From assembly GCF_001012825.1 (NCBI RefSeq), contig NZ_LCZJ02000018.1, forward strand, positions 301,122 through 365,121: a DNA stretch of 64,000 nt, read 5' to 3'. This DNA is from Paenibacillus etheri (lineage in GTDB: Bacteria > Bacillota > Bacilli > Paenibacillales > Paenibacillaceae). Made by a program: the position numbers and the translations under genes. Under the pieces are notes generated by a model that ran no database searches, was not told the origin of the DNA, and saw only the letters and a program-made list of their open reading frames with translations. Shown one piece after another: positions 42,845 through 51,776 of this stretch; the stretch's first letter is position 1, and the number at the start of each line of letters is the position of its first letter.

Positions 42845-42853
42845 CAGACCAGT

Positions 42854-42930
42854 GGCAGACGAGCGCCGCAAAGTCAGCTTTCTGCTTTTATTTTAAAAGG
42901 CAAGAAGTGGTTTTGCGGTACCTGTCTGCC
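42854..42930 (+). promoter_or_regulatory. Nested hairpin between amidase and GerMN gene
   Basis: GGCAGAC (42854-42860) pairs with GTCTGCC (42924-42930), and CCGCAAA (42866-42872) pairs with TTTGCGG (42912-42918), leaving symmetric 5-base internal loops. The apex can also fold. There is no T run. The next ribosome-binding site begins about 17 bp later, so it may affect stability or translation of the GerMN message. Confidence 0.5.
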
Positions 42931-42958
42931 CGTATTCATCTAGAGGAGGCGTTTATTA

Positions 42959-43618
42959 ATGATGAAACAAAAATGGAGTACAATTGGGATCGCAACAGTG
43001 CTTCTGCTAGTAATTGCTGGCTGTGGAGACAAGCCTACTGCGGCACCAGCAAATGGTGTGGAGCAAGATACTTCAAATGTTGTAAGTGGTGCGGGAGAAA
43101 GTACACCGGCTCCAAGCGATGATCCAGGAAACGAAGTGGCTAGCACTCCGCAACCGACAGCAGATAATAACAACACAGAAACTCAGGCAACTGCGAAGCC
43201 AGTAGCAGATGAGAAGCAAAAACGGAGCCAGAGTATCGATGCATATTATACGGATTCACAAATTATGGATCTGATTCCTGCTAAGACCAGCATTAGCTTC
43301 TCTGACGATGTTGAGAAATATACAGAGACGTTCAAAGCATTGCGAAGCAACGAGAATACTGACCTTGTATCGTTATGGGGCAAGATTGAACTGAAATCGT
43401 TAAAGTTTGTTGATGGTCAAATTGTGATGGATATTCATAAACCGGATGAAGCACAGCTGGGTGCTGGTGGGGAGTCCTTAGCGATTTCATCACTTGCAAA
43501 AACCTATTTTCAATTTGAAGAAGTAAAAAGCATCGAAGTTTTAGTGGATGGTGAAAAGGTTGAAAGCTTGATGGGTCATGTTGACCTAATGCATCCTATG
43601 ACTAGAGATAATAGCTAA
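42959..43618 (+). CDS. GerMN domain lipoprotein
   Basis: A 219-residue predicted lipoprotein. Lipobox LVIAGC places the modified Cys near residue 22. A low-complexity Pro/Thr/Asn/Ala region runs to about 80, then a GerMN (sporulation/germination) domain at about 85-215. GerM-type proteins act at the spore envelope interface in B. subtilis, and GerMN domains also occur in other envelope proteins. AGAGGAGG precedes the start; an ATG one codon later is also possible. It lies next to two amidases, which supports a cell-wall role. Confidence 0.8.
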   Translation: MMKQKWSTIGIATVLLLVIAGCGDKPTAAPANGVEQDTSNVVSGAGESTPAPSDDPGNEVASTPQPTADNNNTETQATAKPVADEKQKRSQSIDAYYTDSQIMDLIPAKTSISFSDDVEKYTETFKALRSNENTDLVSLWGKIELKSLKFVDGQIVMDIHKPDEAQLGAGGESLAISSLAKTYFQFEEVKSIEVLVDGEKVESLMGHVDLMHPMTRDNS

Positions 43619-43705
43619 TTGTTATTACAACAAAGGATAAAAGAATCTAACTGACGAACTTTAAACTATACTATTTATTTGAGTCATAGAGAGGGGAATA
43701 ATCTA

Positions 43706-46438
43706 TTGTCCGCGCAAAAAAGGTCAAAACGTCCATTGAAGGCTTATTCTACTAAAGCAGTATCGGCTGTTATGGCTGGAGCCATGATTTTTAGTGGCGC
43801 AAGCGCAGTATTTGCAGATACAACCGCTACAACAGCAGCAACAACCAATACACAATCTGTAGGCATTTTTAGCGATGTGAAGACAGGCTTTTGGGCTGAA
43901 AAGCATATTTATAAATTAGCATCACAAGGAATTGTGGTTGGAAATAATGGTTTGTTTCGCCCGGGAGATTCTGTAACTCAGCAGGAAGCCGTGCTTATGG
44001 CATTACGTTTTATGAAGTTACAGGATAAAGTGGATAATTCTTCAGCTGTGGCCTTGCCTACTGATTTTAAGGTTACGAATTATTACAAGGATTATGTAGT
44101 GTTGGCCTTTCAACAAGGCCTACTTGATAAGGCGACCGAAATGGCTCCAGATAATCTAAAGACTTCTTGGGGAGAGCGTAAAGCTTCCCGTGAATGGATT
44201 GCTGAACTCTTAATTCGTGCACTAGGTAAAAGTGCAGATGCAGCCGTAGCAGCTAGTGCGCCGACAGGCTTTGCGGATGATGCTAAAGTGTCTGTAAACA
44301 AAAGAGGGTACATCAACGTTGCTGTTAATCTGAAACTAGCCAATGGTCTTGACGGTAATCGCTTTGATCCACAAGGGGCTGTGACCCGTGCTCAATTGGC
44401 GACCTTTTTCAGCCGTGCGGAAGCTCACAATACGGTTGAATATGACAACACAGTATCAGGAACAATCAGTCAATTATCAGATGGGAAACTATCCGTTTAT
44501 AACAACGGAAAGACTTCTACATATACCCTGGGAGCGAGCACCGCTTATTACACAAGCGCTTCTGAAAGTAGAATAAATCTAAGTGATATCCAACCTTACA
44601 CAAAGGTTACTGTAATTGGAGCCACATATAACGCTGCCTATGTTGAAGTGACTGACCCTACACAACAAGTGGAGAGCCTTTCCGGAAGCTTCGCAATGGT
44701 AGCACCTGGTAATAAGCTATGGCTGAAATCAGCTACTGGGTTCACTGAATATTACTACGATGAAACGACTACCTTTGTAGATGCGAATGGGACTTCAATT
44801 GAACCTGCTTCGCTTGTAGCAGACAGCATTGTTACGTTACAGCGTGAAACTTATAGTGGTTCACATAAAGTGGTCAAGGTTCAAGTGACTTCAGGCGTTG
44901 TTAACAAAACGACAACAGGTACAGTTCAAAGTATAGATCTTACTGGGAAAAGCATTACGTTTAAAAATGCTGCTGGTACGGTGGAAACCTTTAAATGGGA
45001 AGATGGAACTTCATTATTCACTTATCAAGCATCCGTGTTGCAGCCTGCAGAATTGAAGACAGGTTCTGCTGTCAAATATACAGTTAAAGATAATGTGTTA
45101 CGGTCTGTAGAAGTGACAGAAGGTATTGAACGGACCGTTCAGGGTGTACTTACAGAACTGACCAGTTCAACTGTTGTTTATAAAAAAACGGACGGAACTC
45201 GTGAAGTTAAGTTACTGGCCACGAAGCCAGCAATTGTTATACCGAACATGAATAGTGCTGTGGCCGATGATCTTATAGCTGATACAGTCGGTGGGGACAA
45301 GATTCAGCTTACGCTGAACAGCAGTGATCAAGTTATAAAGATTGAAGTGTTAAGCCGTCAAATTGATCAGTTTAGTGGAGCGACAGTTATTGATTATAAT
45401 AGTAAAACGCAACTTCTAACGGTTATGGACACTGATAAAAAAGCCCATGTCGTTCAGTTGGATGAAAAAACAAAGCTCACCTATGAAGGTGTATTACCTA
45501 ACTTAACTAGTGTTGGTGCAAGACTGACCGAGAATCGTAAGGTGAATATAAAGGCAATCGGACAACGAGCATTGTCTCTGGAAGTTGTTACGAAGTATGA
45601 AGGAACCGTTACTGCTGTCAATGTTTCAGCAAGAACTATAGTTCTGAAGCTAAATGACGGACAAAGCTTGACTCTGCCTTCTCCGCAGCTTATTGATCTC
45701 TTTGGTAAAACGAATCCAACCGTAACAGATATTCCTGTTGGTAGTTATGTGACAGCCTCGTTAACGGCTGGTCAAGATTTAATCGCTGTCCTGAAAGTTA
45801 AGACCGTTCTTCAGGTTGAAGCAGCAACAGTAAATTCTGGAACCAACCGTTTGAGCATTAAATGGAATGGGGGGACCAGTGAAATTAATCCTTATGCTAT
45901 TCCATTAACAAATGAAGCTGGCGAGAGCATTAAACTTTCAGCTGTGAAATCGGGAGATTTTCTTAATGTGACCTTTGATGGAAGCACTCCGCTCGCTATT
46001 CAGCTAGTTAAGCTTACTACTGGCCAGATTAGTTCAGTCGATACTGCAGCGAATAAATTGGTTGTAAAAGAGTATGCTGGATCAGCACAAAACTTTGTTG
46101 TAAGCGGTGGGGCTAGAATCATACGTGATAGCGCCACAACAACTGCTCTTAGTAACTTAACAACAGCGGACAGAGTGGAGATTCGTAAAGACACGGATGG
46201 AGCGACAGTCATTCGTGTGTTGCCACAGTTAACTCGTTCATTCTCTCGCTATGATAGTACGACGAACTCATTGGTGACTAAGAGAGCTAATCTGAACGAT
46301 AAGTATCAGTTCACTCTTGCTTCAAATGTATATATTCATCAAGGAGATACGACATTGTCCGTGCAATCTCTGAAAGAAAATGATAATATTATAATGTATT
46401 TCAATAATGATATCGTGGTTGAAATTGTGAAACAATAG
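43706..46438 (+). CDS. S-layer homology domain surface protein
   Basis: A 910-residue secreted protein. The start is a TTG at 43706, ten bases after GAGAGGGG, giving a typical signal peptide (basic N-terminus, cleavage after about VFA-D). Three SLH units follow: FSDVKTGFWAEKHIYKLASQ near 56, YYKDYVVLAFQQGLLDKATE near 130 and a third ending NRFDPQGAVTRAQLATFFSR near 228. About 650 residues of repeated beta-rich modules follow, each with GTV/GTISxxxxxxxxL starts (for example GTVQSIDLTGKSITF, GTVTAVNVSARTIVL). It probably binds cell-wall pyruvylated polymer and forms part of the surface coat. Confidence 0.88.
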   Translation: MSAQKRSKRPLKAYSTKAVSAVMAGAMIFSGASAVFADTTATTAATTNTQSVGIFSDVKTGFWAEKHIYKLASQGIVVGNNGLFRPGDSVTQQEAVLMALRFMKLQDKVDNSSAVALPTDFKVTNYYKDYVVLAFQQGLLDKATEMAPDNLKTSWGERKASREWIAELLIRALGKSADAAVAASAPTGFADDAKVSVNKRGYINVAVNLKLANGLDGNRFDPQGAVTRAQLATFFSRAEAHNTVEYDNTVSGTISQLSDGKLSVYNNGKTSTYTLGASTAYYTSASESRINLSDIQPYTKVTVIGATYNAAYVEVTDPTQQVESLSGSFAMVAPGNKLWLKSATGFTEYYYDETTTFVDANGTSIEPASLVADSIVTLQRETYSGSHKVVKVQVTSGVVNKTTTGTVQSIDLTGKSITFKNAAGTVETFKWEDGTSLFTYQASVLQPAELKTGSAVKYTVKDNVLRSVEVTEGIERTVQGVLTELTSSTVVYKKTDGTREVKLLATKPAIVIPNMNSAVADDLIADTVGGDKIQLTLNSSDQVIKIEVLSRQIDQFSGATVIDYNSKTQLLTVMDTDKKAHVVQLDEKTKLTYEGVLPNLTSVGARLTENRKVNIKAIGQRALSLEVVTKYEGTVTAVNVSARTIVLKLNDGQSLTLPSPQLIDLFGKTNPTVTDIPVGSYVTASLTAGQDLIAVLKVKTVLQVEAATVNSGTNRLSIKWNGGTSEINPYAIPLTNEAGESIKLSAVKSGDFLNVTFDGSTPLAIQLVKLTTGQISSVDTAANKLVVKEYAGSAQNFVVSGGARIIRDSATTTALSNLTTADRVEIRKDTDGATVIRVLPQLTRSFSRYDSTTNSLVTKRANLNDKYQFTLASNVYIHQGDTTLSVQSLKENDNIIMYFNNDIVVEIVKQ

Positions 46439-46467
46439 TAGCAATGGTGGATTTCTGAGTGAATCAC

Positions 46468-46510
46468 CGTCTTGACACAGGAGCTTTGCCTGCGTCAAGA
46501 CGTTTTTTTT
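46468..46510 (+). terminator. Terminator after the SLH gene
   Basis: CGTCTTGAC plus CAGG pairs with CCTG plus GTCAAGACG, with one unpaired base on each side, and is followed by eight T. Confidence 0.88.
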
Positions 46511-46591
46511 GAAATATAAGAAAGTATAAGAGTTGTATTTTCTTGAAATGTATGAAACCATACGTTATAATACAGACTTTGCTTATATTTC
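46511..46591. repeat. Short intergenic element with terminal inverted repeats (copy 2)
   Basis: GAAATATAAG at 46511-46520 and CTTATATTTC at 46582-46591 are exact 10-bp terminal inverted repeats. The left end continues AAAGTATAAG. It directly abuts the T run of the SLH terminator and contains the nth promoter. Confidence 0.55.
46543..46571 (+). promoter_or_regulatory. Sigma-A promoter of nth with palindrome in the spacer
   Basis: TTGAAA at 46543-46548 and a perfect TATAAT at 46566-46571 are 17 bp apart. The spacer holds GTATG-AAAC-CATAC (46550-46563), an inverted repeat well placed to be an operator. About 87 bp lies before the nth start. Confidence 0.65.
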
Positions 46592-46657
46592 TTTACATTA
46601 GAGAGGACACGCTCATGTGAGTTTTAATGAGCGTAATCGCTCCGTGGAGGGGACACT

Positions 46658-47338
46658 ATGAAAGTTGCAGAGGTCCGCCACATTTTGGATACGATTGGAG
46701 ACTTGTTCCCTGATGCTCATTGCGAGCTAAATCACAGTAACGCTTTTGAATTAACGATAGCGGTACTGTTATCAGCCCAATGTACGGATGCAACGGTGAA
46801 CAAAGTGACCGTGGACCTGTTCCAAAAGTACAAAGCCCCCATCGATTATATTTCTGTACCACTAGAGGAATTAGAGGGGGATATCCGGCGCATCGGCTTA
46901 TATCGTAACAAAGCTAAGCATATCCAAAGCCTATGCTCTATACTCATAGAACAGTATGGTGGCGAGGTACCTGAGGCTCATGACTTGCTTGTAACGTTAC
47001 CGGGTGTAGGTCGTAAAACCGCAAACGTAGTAGTATCCAATGCTTTTGGAGTTCCTGCCATAGCAGTGGACACGCATGTGGAGAGGGTTGCTAAACGACT
47101 TGCATTAGCAGGCTGGAAAGATTCTGTGCTGGAAGTGGAAAAAAAGCTGATGAAGGCTGTGCCACGTGACGAATGGACGATCACTCATCACCGGCTTATC
47201 TTTTTCGGACGATATCACTGCAAGGCACAGAACCCGAAATGTCAAGTTTGTCCGCTCCTTGATGTATGTCGAGAGGGCAAAAAGCGTATGAAAACAGCTG
47301 TTGTCAGGAAAGCTAAAGATCATACGTCAATAAGTTAG
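46658..47338 (+). CDS. nth: Endonuclease III
   Basis: A DNA glycosylase/AP lyase that removes oxidised pyrimidines in base excision repair. It is 226 residues. The helix-hairpin-helix LPGVGRKTANVVVSNAFG near 113-130 carries the catalytic Lys, and VDTHVERVAKRL near 136 the catalytic Asp. The [4Fe-4S] loop CKAQNPKCQVCPLLDVC near 188-204 has the exact C-x6-C-x2-C-x5-C spacing. A GTGGAGGGGAC site precedes the ATG. Confidence 0.97.
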   Translation: MKVAEVRHILDTIGDLFPDAHCELNHSNAFELTIAVLLSAQCTDATVNKVTVDLFQKYKAPIDYISVPLEELEGDIRRIGLYRNKAKHIQSLCSILIEQYGGEVPEAHDLLVTLPGVGRKTANVVVSNAFGVPAIAVDTHVERVAKRLALAGWKDSVLEVEKKLMKAVPRDEWTITHHRLIFFGRYHCKAQNPKCQVCPLLDVCREGKKRMKTAVVRKAKDHTSIS

Positions 47339-47363
47339 AGTTGAAGAAGAGGATGGGATAGAG

Positions 47364-47630
47364 ATGAAATGCATTTCTGTATACACAGATAATTTTGAAG
47401 TGTTCTCGGATATTTTTGATCGCGTAGTGGAAAGTCCACTCGAAGAGAACGAAGAGCAAGAAGTAGAAGGTATCACGATCAGTCATTCCGGTGACGTTCC
47501 TGAACATTATTTTGAGCGTATGTCAGTGAAACCTGAGGTTGTTGTAATGAGAGATAAATCTCGTGGTTTGACTATTCTGCAGCACGGAAAAGTATTCGAA
47601 ATTCTGTTGCCTGTTTCGGAAACTGCATAA
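47364..47630 (+). CDS. Small conserved-looking protein of unknown function
   Basis: An 88-residue acidic soluble protein with no membrane segment or recognised motif. It opens MKCISVYTDNFEVFSDIFDR and has a compact alpha-beta feel. GAAGAGGATGGGATAGAG upstream of the ATG gives a plausible ribosome-binding site. It follows nth by 25 bp and ends in a strong terminator, so it is probably co-transcribed with nth. Confidence 0.7.
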   Translation: MKCISVYTDNFEVFSDIFDRVVESPLEENEEQEVEGITISHSGDVPEHYFERMSVKPEVVVMRDKSRGLTILQHGKVFEILLPVSETA

Positions 47631-47645
47631 ATTTAGAAGTGTTAG

Positions 47646-47679
47646 AAGGAGTCGGCCCTAGGGCTGGCTCCTTTTTTGC
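47646..47679 (+). terminator. Terminator after nth and the small gene
   Basis: AAGGAG plus a G-U-containing GTCGGCCC arm pairs with GGGCTGGC and CTCCTT around a very tight TA turn, followed by six T. Confidence 0.85.
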
Positions 47680-47940
47680 TTCTTACTATTCTAGCGATAA
47701 TAGCAGAAAGATGTTTGAATAATCGCATTTCGTAAGAGATGATAGGTTATTTTGGAAGTAGTGTGTATTTAATTTGTGTCAAACTGGTGATAAACTGTAA
47801 TTATTATTTATAAAAAAGGTTTCGCGCGACATCACAGAAATTACACCTGTATAAACATTTAAAAATGAGTCTGATTTCGTATTCTTGAATGGGTTATATT
47901 CAAAGCATGATTAGATGGTAACAGTGGAGGTGGAGAGTCA
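47680..47940. other. dynA upstream region
   Basis: No gene is seen in this AT-rich gap. Several TATAAA/TATAAT-like boxes occur near 47800-47850, but none with a convincing -35 partner. GTGGAGGTGGAGAG just before 47941 is the dynA ribosome-binding site. Confidence 0.5.
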
Positions 47941-50900
47941 GTGAGAGCGGAACAGGTTAGCATCCAGAAAGAGATATTAAATGAAACAGCATCGCTGCTT
48001 TTCCAGTTGCGGGGATTAATGCATCGCTGGGGTGATGAGGGATCTGAACGTATATATGAAGATTTACAACATAAAGAGGGTGGGAATGAACTGACCCTTG
48101 CTTTTTGCGGACATTTTTCGGCAGGGAAATCCAGCATGATCAATCTTCTTTGCGGCAGTTCAGTGCTGCCTTCTGGACCTGTGCCGACTAGTGCCAATAT
48201 TGTTTCGATTCGCAGTGGAGTTCCACGAGTGCTTATTTATCCTAGGGTTGAAGGAAGTAAAAATGATCCTGCTCCGATAGAGACAACTCCAGAAAGATTA
48301 CAGGAATACTGTCGAAATGGTGGTGAATATTCCGCGATTGAAGTGTGGAATGAGATACCACTGCTAGGCAAGGATGGCGTACTATTGGATACACCTGGTG
48401 TAGATTCGACGGATGATGGTCATCAGGCGGCGACCCGCTCCGCGCTGCATTTAGCTGATGTCGTATTTTATGTAATGGATTATAACCATGTACAGTCAGA
48501 GAATAATTTGGCCTTTGCTAAAAATCTTAGTGACTGGGGTAAACCTTTGTATCTGATTGTTAATCAGATCGACAAGCACAGGGAACAAGAGATTTCCATT
48601 GAGGAATATAAACGTCAACTTGAACATGCCTTTGAACAATGGGGGATTCACTGTGCAGGAATTCTGTTCACCTCTCTTAAAAAGAAAGAGCATCCACTTA
48701 ATCATTGGGATCATCTACTCAGCCTTATAACCGAACTTTTGGAACAAAAGGAGCAGTTACTTCAATATAGCTTGTCTCGTTCCATTCATCATACAGCGGA
48801 TTCTTCTCTAAGTGCATTCCGTGAAGATCAGCAGGAGGAAAGAGCAGCTCTCCTTGAAGAATTAGAAGGTACGAATGCAGAGACAGTGACGAATGAATTG
48901 AAGTCACTCGAAGAAGAGAAGGAACGACTTGAGGCGTTGCCTCAGCAGTCACGAGTGAGCTTGCGAACCGGCCTCGACACCTTACTTAATAATGCTAATC
49001 TAATGCCTGCGGATGTAAGAGAGGCGTCGGGAAGCTATATGGAAAGTGCCAGCACAACGTTTCGGCTAGGGTTTTTCTCTACGGCTGCACGGCGGGAGAA
49101 GGAACAAAGTAAACGACTGGCAGTCTGGCAAGGATTGTTGACCCGAGAGGTTTCCGCCCAGCTGGAATGGCATTTGATTCAGCTGGTTCGTGATTGGGCG
49201 GAGAGTCTCGGGCTGTGGGAGGAGGAGGCGGAGACGACTCTGAAGCAAAGCTTCCCGGCGGTGAGCCAGGAGTGGCTGGCGGCTGCAGTTAAGCCGGGAA
49301 CGGGGTATAGCGGCGAGGCGCTGCTCAATTTCTGCCGCACAATTGCGGCTGATATTAAGAGCCAGTTCCGCCGTGCCGCGTTAGCGGTGAGCGATGAGCT
49401 ATTAGCGAAGCTGCCATCGCTCATGGATGAGCGGCGCGCGGAACTCCAGCGCCGCGAACAGGCCCTTGCGCAGCAGGCGCGCGCCGTAGCCACGCTAGCC
49501 GCGCTGGACCGCGCGGCGGACGCCCGCGCGCACGAGCTCGCGGCGCTGCTGCCGCCGCGCCGGCCCCTCACCCCCGGCATCCTGCCGGAGGTGAGGGTAA
49601 CCCCGCGTGCGGCCGCGCAGAGCGCCGCACCGCGGGAGGCCCAGCCGCCGCAAAGCACCGCGGCTGGAAGTGCTGCCGCCGCAAGCTGGGCGGCGGGCAC
49701 GGCTTCGCCGGCGGGCGGACGCCGCCGGCTATCCGCAGCCGCTGATGCGCTGGCGGCTGCGGCAGAGCTGCTGCACCGCGAGCCAGCGATGGCATCGGCT
49801 GCGCGGAATCTGGCCGCACGAGCGGAGGATCTCGCCGGCGGCCGCTTTACCCTTGCGCTGTTCGGTGCGTTCAGCGCGGGTAAGTCCTCCTTCGCCAACG
49901 CTTTGCTCGGCGAAGAAGTACTGCCCGTGTCTCCACATCCCGCCACGGCTGCGGTCAACCGCATATTGGCGCCGGAAGGAGACTTCCGTCATGCCAGCGC
50001 GGTTGTAACGATGAAGACCATGGCAGATTTCTGGGATGACATCTGCCATTCCTTCAATGTGCTGCAGCTAGGCGAACCACAGCAGAATTCATGGACAACA
50101 GTTCTAGCAAGCTTGCCAGCAAGAGGAATTCATCCCTCTGCGTTGCCGCACGCTGGATTTCTAAGGGCAGCAGCGGCTGGCTGGGCAGAAGCAGAGCCCT
50201 TGCTGGGAACGGTGCGAACTGTTGATTTAGAAGAATACCGAGGCCTTGTAGCGGAGGAGACCCGAGCCTGTTTTGTGCAGGGTATTGATTTGTATTATGC
50301 CTGTCCATTGACCGAAAGCGGGATTATACTCGTGGATACACCAGGAGCCGATTCGTTGCATGCTCGTCATACTGGCGTAACCTTTAATTATATGAAAAAT
50401 GCAGATGCGATATGTTTTGTTACCTATTACAACCATGCCTTTTCAAAAGCAGATCGAGGTCTGCTTGCACAGCTGGGCCGAATTAAAGATAGCTTTGCAC
50501 TTGATAAAATGTTCTTTATTATCAATGCTTCCGATCTTGCTTCTGGAGAAGATGAATTGGAAGAGGTACGAGAGCATGTCGCTCAGAATTTACGTGCAGG
50601 TGGCTTACGCTCACCGAGAATTTATGCGCTCTCTAGCTTACTAGCTCTGGAAGGTAAAACTCAGCATAATTATGAACGGTATGAGGCTTCCCGTTTCAAT
50701 CATTTTGAGCAAGCTTTATCAAGCTTTGCGGGAGATGAACTTCCTCAGCTTTCACTTAATGCAGCTGCAGAGAGTATCGCATCTGTTCGCCGCAGGGCGG
50801 AAGAGTGGCAGAATCTCGCTTCCATGGCGGCAAACGAGCGTGAAGCAGGAATAAAAGAAATGCAAGAACGTCGTCAGTTAGCTATGAAACGGCTATCCCT

Positions 50901-51627
50901 TTTGGAGATAGAAGAACGTCCAAGCAGGGATCTTGTTCATGAAGGTGAGGAGCTGATCTATCATGTCTGTCAACGGATTAGTTTCTCCTTCACCAGAAAT
51001 TTTCAGGAATCCTTCCACCCCTCATTGCTGCGTGAGGATGCAGGAAATTTAAAAGCTATCTTCGCAGCGTGTGGTGCAGAGCTGATGCGTACCACTCAGC
51101 GTGAATTGGAGCAAGAGCTATGGGCGACAACGCTGCGATTAGAGAGCACCGGGCGCAGACTTGTTCATGAAGCGGCTGAAGCGGCTGCTACTGAACTACA
51201 CTTCTCTACTCAGGAGTTTCATCTGATGGAGAATGAAGAAGCAGCATGGCCTTCTCCTAGTGAACTGGAATGCCAGCTTCAGTCCGTAGAATGGTCAACC
51301 TTATGGGGTCATTTCAAATCTCCTCGCTATTTCTTTGAAGGCGCTGGCCGGGAGCAAGTCAAAGGTGTGGCGGAGCCTCTTGTGAAAGAAGCTGTTAATG
51401 TTGCGGCGGCAGAGCAGAAGAAAAAATTGCTTGCACATTATGTCGAATGCATATCCAGTGAGTTAAAGGTTGCTGCTGAACGTCTGCAAGAAGGACTAGC
51501 GGAGCAAGAGAGAGCAATGTTAGATCTCCTTAAAGGGGGTGAATCAGCAGATCATTGGGGTCAGTTAGGTCACCACTTATCTCTATTGGAACAATCATTT
51601 GTTGATAGATTGGACAAAAATCTTTGA
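47941..51627 (+). CDS. dynA: Bacterial dynamin-like protein with two GTPase modules
   Basis: A 1228-residue internally duplicated dynamin like B. subtilis DynA (YpbR), which tethers and fuses membranes and protects against membrane stress. Module 1 has G1 GHFSAGKSS near 57-66, G3 DTPGVDS near 150 and G4 NQIDK near 208. Module 2 has GAFSAGKSS near 642 and DTPGADS near 799, with G4 less standard (NASD). Long helical stalks follow each GTPase. The segment joining them (about residues 480-620) is very Ala/Arg-rich and GC-rich. It starts at a GTG behind GTGGAGGTGGAG. No second-module defect is seen. Confidence 0.93.
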   Translation: MRAEQVSIQKEILNETASLLFQLRGLMHRWGDEGSERIYEDLQHKEGGNELTLAFCGHFSAGKSSMINLLCGSSVLPSGPVPTSANIVSIRSGVPRVLIYPRVEGSKNDPAPIETTPERLQEYCRNGGEYSAIEVWNEIPLLGKDGVLLDTPGVDSTDDGHQAATRSALHLADVVFYVMDYNHVQSENNLAFAKNLSDWGKPLYLIVNQIDKHREQEISIEEYKRQLEHAFEQWGIHCAGILFTSLKKKEHPLNHWDHLLSLITELLEQKEQLLQYSLSRSIHHTADSSLSAFREDQQEERAALLEELEGTNAETVTNELKSLEEEKERLEALPQQSRVSLRTGLDTLLNNANLMPADVREASGSYMESASTTFRLGFFSTAARREKEQSKRLAVWQGLLTREVSAQLEWHLIQLVRDWAESLGLWEEEAETTLKQSFPAVSQEWLAAAVKPGTGYSGEALLNFCRTIAADIKSQFRRAALAVSDELLAKLPSLMDERRAELQRREQALAQQARAVATLAALDRAADARAHELAALLPPRRPLTPGILPEVRVTPRAAAQSAAPREAQPPQSTAAGSAAAASWAAGTASPAGGRRRLSAAADALAAAAELLHREPAMASAARNLAARAEDLAGGRFTLALFGAFSAGKSSFANALLGEEVLPVSPHPATAAVNRILAPEGDFRHASAVVTMKTMADFWDDICHSFNVLQLGEPQQNSWTTVLASLPARGIHPSALPHAGFLRAAAAGWAEAEPLLGTVRTVDLEEYRGLVAEETRACFVQGIDLYYACPLTESGIILVDTPGADSLHARHTGVTFNYMKNADAICFVTYYNHAFSKADRGLLAQLGRIKDSFALDKMFFIINASDLASGEDELEEVREHVAQNLRAGGLRSPRIYALSSLLALEGKTQHNYERYEASRFNHFEQALSSFAGDELPQLSLNAAAESIASVRRRAEEWQNLASMAANEREAGIKEMQERRQLAMKRLSLLEIEERPSRDLVHEGEELIYHVCQRISFSFTRNFQESFHPSLLREDAGNLKAIFAACGAELMRTTQRELEQELWATTLRLESTGRRLVHEAAEAAATELHFSTQEFHLMENEEAAWPSPSELECQLQSVEWSTLWGHFKSPRYFFEGAGREQVKGVAEPLVKEAVNVAAAEQKKKLLAHYVECISSELKVAAERLQEGLAEQERAMLDLLKGGESADHWGQLGHHLSLLEQSFVDRLDKNL

Positions 51628-51776
51628 AGTTTGTAGGAAATTGTCGAAGAACACTTGCAATCTGGCGTATGATGGATGAAAATAAAGAAGCCTGAAAATA
51701 TACAATGAAACTGTTTCGTTTTCAGAAATTTTTGGAAACAAGATAGTCAATTTGCCGAAAGAGGTTGAAATCGACA

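Noticed and set aside
46658-47630. Considered that nth had been duplicated because it is not next to dnaD
   Set aside because: Only one nth is present in the window and dnaD is followed by a terminator; a simple rearrangement or insertion explains the distance.
49179-49964. 261-codon open frame on the minus strand opposite dynA
   Set aside because: Low-complexity Ala/Ser/Arg translation in the GC-rich linker of dynA; no ribosome-binding site and no recognisable domain.
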